Part shown: positions 44,895-53,381 of the stretch, in pieces
Numbering within the stretch: the first letter of the stretch is position 1
Layout of the letters: the number at the start of each line of letters is the position of its first letter
Assembly (NCBI GenBank): GCA_963926925.1
Contig: CAWUZD010000030.1
Span: forward strand, 1 to 61,720
Direction: 5' to 3'
Source of the DNA: Paralactobacillus_A sp963926925
GTDB lineage: Bacteria > Bacillota > Bacilli > Lactobacillales > Lactobacillaceae
Length of the DNA stretch: 61,720 nucleotides
The notes under the pieces: generated by a model
Databases searched by the model: none
The model's input: the letters and a program-made list of their open reading frames with translations, nothing else
What the model was told of the DNA's origin: nothing
Translations under genes and position numbers: made by a program

Positions 44895-46466
44895 TTATTT
44901 CGCATATTCAACTGTTCGCGTTTCACGAATAACAGTAACTTTAATATGACCAGGATATTCAAGTTCTTTTTCAATCCGATTCTTGATATCCCGTGCCAAA
45001 ATAATCGCTTGATCATCACTGATTTCTTCAGGTTTGACAATAACACGAATTTCACGACCAGCTTGAATCGCAAAACTATGATCAACGCCAGCAAAATCAT
45101 TAGTAATACTTTCAAGTTTTTCCAAACGATGAATATAATTTTCAAGTGATTCGGAACGTGCTCCTGGTCGTGCGGCTGAAATGGCATCAGCAGCTGCGAC
45201 TAATACCGCAATTGTTGAAGTTGGTGCAACGTCACCGTGGTGACTAGCAATGGTATTAATCACAACTGGTGATTCATTGTACTTAGTAGTAATTTCAACC
45301 CCAATTTCAACGTGTGAACCATCGACTTCATGATCCAAGGCCTTCCCAATATCATGGAGTAAGCCGGCACGTTTGGCAAGATCAACATTCTCACCTAATT
45401 CAGCAGCCATAATTCCTGCTAACTTAGCAACTTGAATTGAATGGTCGAGCACATTTTGCCCATAACTAGTCCGGAAATGCAAACGTCCCAAAATCTTAAT
45501 TAAATCAGGATGCATACTATGAATGCCAACGTCAAAAATGGCTTGTTCGCCAATTTCACGAATTCGTTCATCCATTTCCTTGCGTGCTTTATCAACCATT
45601 TCTTCAATCCGTGCTGGATGAATTCGACCATCCTGGATTAATTTTTCCAAGGCCATCCGCGCAATTTCACGCCGAATTGGATCAAAACCACTTAATACAA
45701 CAGCTTCAGGAGTATCATCAATAATTAAATCAATTCCTGTTAATGTTTCTAAAGTACGAATATTACGGCCTTCACGCCCGATAATCCGTCCTTTCATTTC
45801 CTCATTAGGTAAGTTAACAACAGTAACCGTTGCTTCAGAAACGACATCAGCGGCACTCCGTTGAATCGCATCAACGATTAATTCCCGCGCCCGCCGATCA
45901 GCGTTCATCTTCGCATCATCTTCGCTAGCCTTAATCATCACTGCCCGTTCATGAATCAAATCTTCTTTAGTCTTATCAAGGATTTGTTGACGTGCTTCTT
46001 CAGGTGATAATTGACCAACTTCATATAGTTTTTCCTGTTGTTTAGCAATCAAATCATCAACATTTTGTTGTTGAGCATCTAATTGCTGTTGGCGTTTATT
46101 TAACTTAGCTTCACGATTTTCTAAAGCTTGTTCTTTTTTATCAAGGCTATCATCTTTACGATCAATCGTTTCTTCCCGTTTCATCAAACGATCTGATTGT
46201 TTCTGTACTTCAAGACGTTGTTGCTTCAATTCATCTTCAATACGTGTTTGATAACGATGACTTTCATCCTTAGCTTCTAAAAGAATTTCCCGTTTCTTAG
46301 TTGCTGCTTCTTTCTTGGCAGTCGCAATAATACCAGCGGCAGTATCTTTAGCAGCGTTTAATTCTTTTTCATGCACATGCTTCCGCATGACATAACCAAT
46401 CGTCAAACCGATAATCAACATGATGACTGCGAGGATTACTGTAACAATAATTGTTGCAGAACTCAT
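44895..46466 (-). CDS. rny: Ribonuclease Y
   Basis: 523 residues. RNase Y is the membrane-anchored endonuclease that starts mRNA decay in many Firmicutes. An N-terminal membrane helix (about 3-27) is followed by a long coiled coil (about 30-190), a KH domain (about 210-275, GRIIGREGRNIRTLE), and an HD domain with LLHDIGKALDHE near 355. The frame is open to 46496, but GGAGGTG precedes ATG 46466, giving the normal N-terminus. rny follows recA, as usual. Confidence 0.97.
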   Translation of the reverse strand: MSSATIIVTVILAVIMLIIGLTIGYVMRKHVHEKELNAAKDTAAGIIATAKKEAATKKREILLEAKDESHRYQTRIEDELKQQRLEVQKQSDRLMKREETIDRKDDSLDKKEQALENREAKLNKRQQQLDAQQQNVDDLIAKQQEKLYEVGQLSPEEARQQILDKTKEDLIHERAVMIKASEDDAKMNADRRARELIVDAIQRSAADVVSEATVTVVNLPNEEMKGRIIGREGRNIRTLETLTGIDLIIDDTPEAVVLSGFDPIRREIARMALEKLIQDGRIHPARIEEMVDKARKEMDERIREIGEQAIFDVGIHSMHPDLIKILGRLHFRTSYGQNVLDHSIQVAKLAGIMAAELGENVDLAKRAGLLHDIGKALDHEVDGSHVEIGVEITTKYNESPVVINTIASHHGDVAPTSTIAVLVAAADAISAARPGARSESLENYIHRLEKLESITNDFAGVDHSFAIQAGREIRVIVKPEEISDDQAIILARDIKNRIEKELEYPGHIKVTVIRETRTVEYAK

Positions 46467-46615
46467 TGAATTCACCTCCGCATCATCAAAAGGCAATTTT
46501 ATTAAAAATTACTATTTATACGATGTTTATTTATAAGTTAATAATTAAACACTAATCTAGTTTATATTGTTCATATTAACATGTCAACGTTCGACCCTAT
46601 CCTTTAATTAACCAT

Positions 46616-46646
46616 AAAAAAACGGTGATAATTAAATTATCACCGT
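46616..46646 (-). terminator. Terminator of recA
   Basis: 12-bp arms ACGGTGATAATT/AATTATCACCGT around one base, with a T run on the minus strand. Confidence 0.88.
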
Positions 46647-46655
46647 CCATTTTAA

Positions 46656-47717
46656 TTATTTATCAGTTGTTGGTTGATCATCATTGGTAGCATTGTCGTT
46701 ATCTTTGGTTGGTTCGTCATCACTCATGCCATAAGCTTCACGCACTTCATGCCGTAATTTAGCTTCAATGTCAGGATGATCAGCTAAGAACTTCTTAGCA
46801 TTTTCACGACCTTGACCAATACGTTCATCATTGTATGAATACCATGAACCACTCTTATGCACGATATCCTTATCAACACCCATATCAATTAGTTCGCCTA
46901 ATTGGGAAATACCTTTACCATACATAATATCAACTTCAGCAGTCTTGAATGGAGGTGCTACCTTGTTCTTAACAACCTTAATCCGGGTCCGGTTACCAAC
47001 AGCATTGGTACCTTCCTTAATTTGTTCAGCCCGCCGTACTTCCAAACGAATGGTTGAATAGAACTTCAAAGCACGACCACCTGGTGTGGTTTCAGGATTA
47101 CCAAACATAATCCCAACTTTTTCACGAATTTGGTTAATGAAAATTGCAATTGTCTTTGTCTTATTAATTGTTCCTGATAATTTCCGAAGGGCTTGTGACA
47201 TCAAGCGGGCTTGTAACCCAACATGACTATCACCCATTTCACCTTCGATTTCAGCCCGTGGTACTAAAGCAGCCACTGAGTCGATAACTACCAAATCAAT
47301 AGCACCACTAGATACCAAGGCATCAGCAATTTCAAGACCTTGTTCACCAGTATCAGGTTGTGAAAGTAACAAATCATCAATATTAACACCTAATGCACTT
47401 GCATATTGGGGATCCATTGCGTTTTCAGCATCAATATAAGCGGCGGTACCACCACGTTTTTGGATTTCAGCAACTGCATGCAATGCTAATGTTGTTTTCC
47501 CTGAACTTTCAGGTCCATAGACTTCAATAATCCGGCCGCGAGGATAACCACCAACACCTAATGCATTATCCAATGCTAAGGAACCAGTTGACACTGTTGA
47601 AATTTGCGTATCAACTTTATCACCCATCCGCATAATTGAACCTTTACCAAAGTTCTTTTCAATTTTCTTTAATGCAGTATCAAGAGCAGCTTGACGAGCA
47701 TCATCTTGTTGTGTCAT
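46656..47717 (-). CDS. recA: Recombinase RecA
   Basis: 353 residues. RecA forms filaments on single-stranded DNA for strand exchange and LexA cleavage. Walker A GPESSGKTT is near residue 69, Walker B LVVIDSVAAL near 143, and the DNA-binding loop 2 region around GNPETTPGGRALKFY near 208. The C-terminus is acidic and Asp-rich (DDEPTKDNDNATNDDQ), typical of lactobacilli. It is about 75 nt downstream of cinA. Confidence 0.98.
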   Translation of the reverse strand: MTQQDDARQAALDTALKKIEKNFGKGSIMRMGDKVDTQISTVSTGSLALDNALGVGGYPRGRIIEVYGPESSGKTTLALHAVAEIQKRGGTAAYIDAENAMDPQYASALGVNIDDLLLSQPDTGEQGLEIADALVSSGAIDLVVIDSVAALVPRAEIEGEMGDSHVGLQARLMSQALRKLSGTINKTKTIAIFINQIREKVGIMFGNPETTPGGRALKFYSTIRLEVRRAEQIKEGTNAVGNRTRIKVVKNKVAPPFKTAEVDIMYGKGISQLGELIDMGVDKDIVHKSGSWYSYNDERIGQGRENAKKFLADHPDIEAKLRHEVREAYGMSDDEPTKDNDNATNDDQPTTDK

Positions 47718-47791
47718 TTACTGTGTATCCTCCTTTATTTAATAGCTTAATAATTTTACACTATTTACTATATAAAAACAACCTTTTTTCG

Positions 47792-48469
47792 CTATTTTTT
47801 CAATGCATTTGCGAGTAATAAAAAGCCCGTTAACACTGATTGTTTCCGCACTGCTTGACGATCACCACTAAAGTGATACAAGTTCGCAATGGTGGGTTGT
47901 TGCCGTTGTGCAAGACTAATCCATACCGTTCCAACGGGTTGATTTTCCAAAGTAGTTGGCCCAGCAACGCCAGTAAACCCTAAACCAAATTCAGTATCAA
48001 GAATTACCCGACTTTGTTCAGCCATAGCGACGGCTGTTGGCCGACTAACGACACCATCATGTTGTAATTGTGCTAACGGAATATGGAGCATTGCCCCTTT
48101 AACAGCTTCAGCATAAGTAACAAACCCGCCTGGAAAGACTGCTGAAGCACCACTAACTGTAGCCAACGTGCTTTGGAATTCACCAGCGGTTAAACTTTCG
48201 GCCGCGGTGACAGTTTGATGATTAGCAATCAAATGACGCACTACCCATTGAGGAAGATCTTCATTTGTATCACTAGCATAGTAATAAGGTGCTAACTTAG
48301 TTTGTAATTGATCACTTGCCATAGTAGTATCGTCAGCACACAAAGTAACCCACATTTCATAATATAATGGCGTTACTTGCCATTGCACTGGTTGCTTATC
48401 AAATAATTGGTGTAAAGTCGTCAACAACTGTGGCAATGCGATACAAGCAAAATGTAATGTTGTTTTCAT
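47792..48469 (-). CDS. cinA: CinA-like protein lacking the N-terminal domain
   Basis: 225 residues against about 410-420 for usual CinA. Residues about 1-70 resemble the central linker domain, and 75-225 are the C-terminal amidohydrolase domain, with TAAESLTAGEFQSTLATVSGAS and GFTGVAGPTT. This domain carries the nicotinamide-mononucleotide deamidase activity in related proteins. The N-terminal MoCF/COG1058 domain (about 170 residues, ADP-ribose pyrophosphatase) is missing. An AAGGAGT ribosome binding site lies well placed before ATG 48469, so the short form is probably made. It is 5' of recA as in other lactobacilli. Confidence 0.85.
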   Translation of the reverse strand: MKTTLHFACIALPQLLTTLHQLFDKQPVQWQVTPLYYEMWVTLCADDTTMASDQLQTKLAPYYYASDTNEDLPQWVVRHLIANHQTVTAAESLTAGEFQSTLATVSGASAVFPGGFVTYAEAVKGAMLHIPLAQLQHDGVVSRPTAVAMAEQSRVILDTEFGLGFTGVAGPTTLENQPVGTVWISLAQRQQPTIANLYHFSGDRQAVRKQSVLTGFLLLANALKK

Positions 48470-48502
48470 TATAAGATACTCCTTTTAAGTTTAAAATTAC
48501 TG

Positions 48503-48540
48503 TAAAAAAATGAACTTGCGATGCTTAACACAAGTTCATT
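48503..48540 (-). terminator. Terminator between pgsA and cinA
   Basis: 10-bp arms AATGAACTTG/CAAGTTCATT with a 12-nt loop, then a T run on the minus strand. cinA may therefore need its own promoter or readthrough. Confidence 0.78.
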
Positions 48541-48567
48541 TTATAATATTCAGAACATTGATAGTGA

Positions 48568-49158
48568 TTATTTATGTTTACCAAATGAATCAGCAAAAAC
48601 TTGCCGGTTCTTGTAGAAGTAATCACAACCAGAGTAAATCGTAAAGAATAAGCAGACATACAACATAATTTGGGCAAACGGAATATGAATAGCCGCAAAA
48701 CCAATATTATTTAATAATAAGAAAATAATGGCTAACATTTGTGTTGTTGTCTTAATCTTACCCGGCATGGCTGCTGCCATAACTTCGCCGCCTTCGGAAA
48801 GTAATAACCGCAAACCAGTAACAGCTAATTCACGCCAAATAATAATGGCGGCTACCCATGCGGGAACACTACCCATTTTTACTAAGAAGATGAAAGCAGT
48901 CATTACTAACATTTTGTCAGCTAAGGGATCAGCAAACTTCCCAAAGTTAGTTACTAAATGTTGCCGCCGCGCAATTTGGCCATCGGCAAAGTCAGTCAAT
49001 GAGGCCACAATAAAAATTAATGTCGCAATTAATGCCGTTACAGTAATGGTAGTACCGCCAACATTAAATTGACTCCAATGCCATGGCACCGCCAAAATTA
49101 CCGTAAAAATCGGAATTAAAATCATGCGAAACATCGTTAAACGATTGGGTAAATTCAT
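48568..49158 (-). CDS. pgsA: CDP-diacylglycerol-glycerol-3-phosphate 3-phosphatidyltransferase
   Basis: 196 residues with about five membrane helices. It makes phosphatidylglycerophosphate, the committed step to phosphatidylglycerol. The CDP-alcohol phosphotransferase motif is complete: DFADGQIARR...FGKFADPLADK near residues 57-82. It follows the rodZ-like gene by 18 nt. Confidence 0.96.
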   Translation of the reverse strand: MNLPNRLTMFRMILIPIFTVILAVPWHWSQFNVGGTTITVTALIATLIFIVASLTDFADGQIARRQHLVTNFGKFADPLADKMLVMTAFIFLVKMGSVPAWVAAIIIWRELAVTGLRLLLSEGGEVMAAAMPGKIKTTTQMLAIIFLLLNNIGFAAIHIPFAQIMLYVCLFFTIYSGCDYFYKNRQVFADSFGKHK

Positions 49159-49176
49159 AATTAGTTTTTCACTCCA

Positions 49177-50040
49177 TTATTTATAATTGAAAGTTAATGT
49201 CCGGACAGTGGTAGAAGTACCATTATTAATATTAACGTCCTTGTTATTAACCTTAATAGTTGTCTTTGGTGCGTTACCACTCTTGATAATTACTTGTTTA
49301 GTACCATCCGGAACACTAACAGTGTATGGATTACTTGCCGTAATTACGCCTTGGTAAACCACTTTGCCACTAATCGTAACTGACGTCCAGGCACTTGCTT
49401 GGGCATCAATTGTAATTTGGTTATTATTTTGAGGTGCATCAGTGATATTGAAAGTTTGCGTACTACCACTGGCACTTGCTTGTTGAATACTAATTTCTTT
49501 AGATGATGAAGATGAAGCAGCACTAGATGAGCTTTGACTGCTTGAAGAGCTACTTACCTTCTTACTCGTAGCAGAATTACTAATTTTAACTGATGATGGT
49601 TGTGCAATCATTTGTTGTTGATTTTCATGATTACGTTGGGCCGCAATAATCCAAATTCCACCAATGACAATTACTACTAACGCAATAATAATTGTTTGGG
49701 GCAAATAACGGCGGTTGCGGGTCCACCAGTTATGTTTATAATTCTTTTGTTCACGACTAATTGGTTGTTCTTCAGTTGATGAAGTAGCCGTTTCTTTAGT
49801 TTGCAATGATGGCAAAGCATCTTCATATTGTTTTAATAACTTATCGCCATCAAGGCCAACACTATCTGCATACTGCTTAATAAAAGCACGCACATAAAAG
49901 TTACCTGGTAGTGCATCAAAATTGCCTTCTTCAATCGCAATCAAATACCGCTTTTGAATTTTAGTAATTTTTTGCAAATCATCTAGGGTATATCCTTTGG
50001 CTAAACGTGCTTCACGTAGTTTTTGCCCTACCTCGTCCAT
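49177..50040 (-). CDS. RodZ-like helix-turn-helix membrane protein
   Basis: 287 residues. An N-terminal HTH domain (about 5-70, GQKLREARLAKGYTLDDLQKITKI) is followed by one membrane helix (about 113-132). A Ser-rich linker (about 155-182) leads to a C-terminal beta-rich DUF4115-type domain. This is the RodZ/YmfM architecture linking MreB to the elongation machinery and influencing cell shape. Orientation is N-terminus inside, C-terminus outside. Conserved neighbour of ymfI and pgsA. Confidence 0.88.
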   Translation of the reverse strand: MDEVGQKLREARLAKGYTLDDLQKITKIQKRYLIAIEEGNFDALPGNFYVRAFIKQYADSVGLDGDKLLKQYEDALPSLQTKETATSSTEEQPISREQKNYKHNWWTRNRRYLPQTIIIALVVIVIGGIWIIAAQRNHENQQQMIAQPSSVKISNSATSKKVSSSSSSQSSSSAASSSSSKEISIQQASASGSTQTFNITDAPQNNNQITIDAQASAWTSVTISGKVVYQGVITASNPYTVSVPDGTKQVIIKSGNAPKTTIKVNNKDVNINNGTSTTVRTLTFNYK

Positions 50041-50100
50041 TCAAAACGCTCCCCATTATTGAGTTAAAATAAACAATTTTAGTATACCATAGTTGTTTTA

Positions 50101-50826
50101 TTAATATAACCAACCGCCAGTGACGTATAATGTTTGTCCGGTTAAGTAGCTAGCTTTCTTAGCTAATAACGTGGTAACAAAGTAAGTAATTTCATCGGGA
50201 TGAGCAAAATAACCCATCGGAATTTCTTCATCAATCGTGGCTTTTTCAGCCGCTGAAAAAATATTATTCATTGGTGTATCAACGGCACCAGGCGCAATCA
50301 CATTAATCGTAATGCCTAAACTCGCAACTTCTTGGGCATAGGCCTTAGCAAAAGCACTTTGCGCACCTTTCATCGTGCTATAAGCCACTTCCATGGCACT
50401 GCCACTCTTGCCATAAACTGATCCTAATAACACAATCCGGCCACAGTGCGCATGCGCTAATTTATTCTGCAAGCGTTGGCACAACATCATTGGCGCTTTA
50501 ACATGCAACTGCCATAATTCTTCCCATTGTTGCGGTGTTTGTTCCGTTAATAAGCCATAATAAGTAATACCAGAAGTATAAACTAGCGCATCAAGTTGGA
50601 ATAATGAATTAACAATTTTATCAATCCCCGTTGCCGCCAATAAGTCCGCTTGAATTGGAATAAATTCCTGGTGCGGATATTGTGCTTGTAAAGTTGTAAT
50701 TTTGTGATTAATGGCGTCCATATGGCGGTTACCATGTAAATACAAATTCCACCCTTGTGCTGCTAAATCATCAACAATTTGTTGGCCGATGCCACCAGAA
50801 GCACCGACAATTAATGCCCATTTCAT
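50101..50826 (-). CDS. ymfI: Short-chain dehydrogenase/reductase, YmfI-like
   Basis: 241 residues, Rossmann fold. Cofactor loop GASGGIGQQI at about residues 8-17, catalytic Ser in LLGSVYGKSG and YxxxK (YSTMK) near 153. B. subtilis YmfI reduces 5-aminopentanone on EF-P; the conserved place between ymfH and rodZ supports the same family, though activity is inferred. AGGAGG ribosome binding site; starts 4 nt after ymfH. Confidence 0.85.
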   Translation of the reverse strand: MKWALIVGASGGIGQQIVDDLAAQGWNLYLHGNRHMDAINHKITTLQAQYPHQEFIPIQADLLAATGIDKIVNSLFQLDALVYTSGITYYGLLTEQTPQQWEELWQLHVKAPMMLCQRLQNKLAHAHCGRIVLLGSVYGKSGSAMEVAYSTMKGAQSAFAKAYAQEVASLGITINVIAPGAVDTPMNNIFSAAEKATIDEEIPMGYFAHPDEITYFVTTLLAKKASYLTGQTLYVTGGWLY

Positions 50827-50829
50827 TGA

Positions 50830-52116
50830 TTAATCCTCCTGTGGTAATAAAGTTACCGTACTAAAAGCACGCGGTACAAAATAACGTTGTGCTAATGCCT
50901 TAATTTCATTAAGCGAAATATCCATTAAGATTTTGGCAATATCAAAGAACGTGACGTTTTGATACTGATTATCAACAATTTGATTAGCCAATGATGATAA
51001 TGAATTAAATGACCGCAAATAAGCACCTAAATTAGCCTTCTTAACGCGTTGTAAATGTGCTTCATTCAACGCATTATTAGTAGCTGCATGCTGTAATAAT
51101 ATTTGTAAAGCATCAATAAATTGTGCGGCATCATCCGTATCACCACTAACAGCCACAAAACTAGCATCTTCTGTAATACTAAATTCATAACCAAACGTGT
51201 CATCCAGAATGCGTTGTTGATATAACTTAATGTAATTATCAGAATCATCACCCAATAACATATCAAGTAACAAATTCATCATAATCTTTAAACGCATCCC
51301 ACTTTGATTATGCACAAATGGCACTAAATTCTTCACGCCAATAATACATTTAGGACGGGCAATTGCGGCATAAGCATTAGTATGAGCAACAATATCCGTT
51401 GCTACCGCATTAGCATGGGCAACATGAGGTAACGCATGGGCTAATAAATGCCGTTGCGCTTGATTAGCCGCAATCCATTCACTAACTTGGTGCACATCAA
51501 AATTACCCGTCATTAATAACTGCATATTATTCGGCACATAGAAATTATTATAAGCACACCACAAGTCATGTGCCGTAATCTGTTGCACTGAAGCAACCGT
51601 ACCGGCAACATCATGACTAAGCGGATGATGTGGATACAAATTACGCATTAACTGCATAAACAATTGCCAGTCTGGATCATCAACATACATGTTAATTTCC
51701 TGCGCAATAATGCCTTTTTCCTTATTAACCGTTTGTTCAGTAAAATAAGGTGTTTGCACCGTATCTAATAAAATATCTATATTAGCATGCAAGTTTTGCG
51801 TCGCCGTAAATAAAAAACTTGTCTTATCATACGTTGTAAAAGCATTCGCATCAGCACCATTTTTACTGAATAATTCAAACGCATCATAATCAGCTTTTTC
51901 AAACACCTTATGTTCCAAAAAATGGGCCACGCCAGCTGGTAACTTAACCGTTTGGTACTGATCATATGGTGTGAACTCATCATCGAGGGAACCATATTTT
52001 ACCGTTAACATGGCATAAGTTTGGTGAAAATCAGGTTGTGGCAACAACATCACTTGTAAGCCATTCGTTAAAGTCGTGGTATAAATTTGTTCACCTAAAA
52101 TTTGCGTTAAATGCAT
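50830..52116 (-). CDS. ymfH: M16 family zinc peptidase, YmfH-like (active subunit)
   Basis: 428 residues. The inverted zinc-peptidase motif HXXEH is intact (HFLEH near residue 67), with the downstream glutamate region EKGIIAQEINMY about 75 residues later. Probably it forms a heterodimer with the product of the preceding ymfF gene. Substrate unknown. The ATG overlaps the ymfF stop by 10 nt. Confidence 0.9.
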   Translation of the reverse strand: MHLTQILGEQIYTTTLTNGLQVMLLPQPDFHQTYAMLTVKYGSLDDEFTPYDQYQTVKLPAGVAHFLEHKVFEKADYDAFELFSKNGADANAFTTYDKTSFLFTATQNLHANIDILLDTVQTPYFTEQTVNKEKGIIAQEINMYVDDPDWQLFMQLMRNLYPHHPLSHDVAGTVASVQQITAHDLWCAYNNFYVPNNMQLLMTGNFDVHQVSEWIAANQAQRHLLAHALPHVAHANAVATDIVAHTNAYAAIARPKCIIGVKNLVPFVHNQSGMRLKIMMNLLLDMLLGDDSDNYIKLYQQRILDDTFGYEFSITEDASFVAVSGDTDDAAQFIDALQILLQHAATNNALNEAHLQRVKKANLGAYLRSFNSLSSLANQIVDNQYQNVTFFDIAKILMDISLNEIKALAQRYFVPRAFSTVTLLPQED

Positions 52117-53381
52117 GATTTATTAGCTCCATTCATTACACATAATTGCACTTGCAAGCGCATTTGTTGGGCACAAGCTTGCACTTGGGCTTTGTCAACG
52201 GCTTGAATTAATTGTTGAAAACGCGTTGCATCGGGCAACGTTTGTTGCAAAACATCACTATATAACACGCGATTTAATAAGTAACGTGGTGAATCAAGAT
52301 GTGTGATAAAGTCATTAATTAAGCTCTGTTGATTTTGCATTAATAATTGTTGATCAAACTTACCAGCCGCTAAATTAGCAACTTGCGCTTGAATTGTTGT
52401 CACCACTTTTTCATAATCACGTTGATCAATGCCAGATTGCACCAATAAAACACCACAAAACGGATCCAATGTACTATCAGCATAATAAGCCAAATGCTCT
52501 TGTTCACGCACATGCAAGAATAACATCGACATCGCTGTCCCACCAAATAACGCATTCGTAACTAACCATGCTGGATAATTATCCTGGTAAAAATAGGCAG
52601 GCACTTGGTAAGCCATTGCTAATTTAGCTTGTTGGACATTATTTAAAAATAATTGCTTATCTTGTAATGGTTGTAAGGCCTGATGATAAAAGATTGTTGG
52701 CAAATCAACTTGATGAGCCGGCCAGTCAAAGATATTTAATGCGGTTAAAACCTGGTTATCATCAATGTCACCAAGTACCTCAACTTCAATACGATTAGTG
52801 GTGAACAAACGTTGGTAAGCCATGACCAAATCTTCATTCGTTAACTGGGCAACAACATGCGCATCCCCAAAACTAGGCGTCCGTTGCGCTGCTGTTTGGT
52901 AATACTGGGCTTGGACCATCAAATTGGCATAAAACTGCTTATCATCAATCGCACTATGCAAGTAAGCGAGTAAATTAGCTTGTTCACGTTGCACTAACTG
53001 TTCATCAAAATGACCATCCACAATATAAGGCCGTTGCAAAACTTGATAAATAAACTTAATACCCGCTGTCACCAAATCGGGATGATCGGGCAAATATTGC
53101 GGATCAACAATCCGTAACCGCACGGTTAAAAAACTATATTCACCATTTTTAGAAACATTAATGTCAAAATCAGCTCCATATAAATTAGCCAATTGGCGGG
53201 CCATTGCAGCTTGATTTTCAAAATCAGCACTACGACTTTCCAAAACCGTTGCCAGTAATGACCGCACGGACAAGCTTTTGGCCGTAATTGGTTCAATAAA
53301 ATGAAAGTTAATTTCAATTGTTTTAAATTGTTGCGTTGGCACCGTGTGCACCGTAACTTGCGGAGTAAGTTGTTTTAACAT
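52107..53381 (-). CDS. ymfF: M16 family peptidase-like protein, YmfF-like (inactive subunit)
   Basis: 424 residues with the M16 fold. No HXXEH motif is present; the corresponding helix reads VLESRSADFENQAAMARQL. It likely gives the substrate-binding half of a dimer with YmfH, like the non-catalytic chain of processing peptidases. The start overlaps the ftsK stop (TAATG), so ftsK-ymfF-ymfH-ymfI are tightly coupled. Confidence 0.88.
   Translation of the reverse strand: MLKQLTPQVTVHTVPTQQFKTIEINFHFIEPITAKSLSVRSLLATVLESRSADFENQAAMARQLANLYGADFDINVSKNGEYSFLTVRLRIVDPQYLPDHPDLVTAGIKFIYQVLQRPYIVDGHFDEQLVQREQANLLAYLHSAIDDKQFYANLMVQAQYYQTAAQRTPSFGDAHVVAQLTNEDLVMAYQRLFTTNRIEVEVLGDIDDNQVLTALNIFDWPAHQVDLPTIFYHQALQPLQDKQLFLNNVQQAKLAMAYQVPAYFYQDNYPAWLVTNALFGGTAMSMLFLHVREQEHLAYYADSTLDPFCGVLLVQSGIDQRDYEKVVTTIQAQVANLAAGKFDQQLLMQNQQSLINDFITHLDSPRYLLNRVLYSDVLQQTLPDATRFQQLIQAVDKAQVQACAQQMRLQVQLCVMNGANKSCI

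Noticed and set aside
44816..45187. 123-codon open frame on the minus strand overlapping the 3' end of rny
   Set aside because: It is in another frame of the conserved RNase Y HD-domain region and its terminator; no family features.
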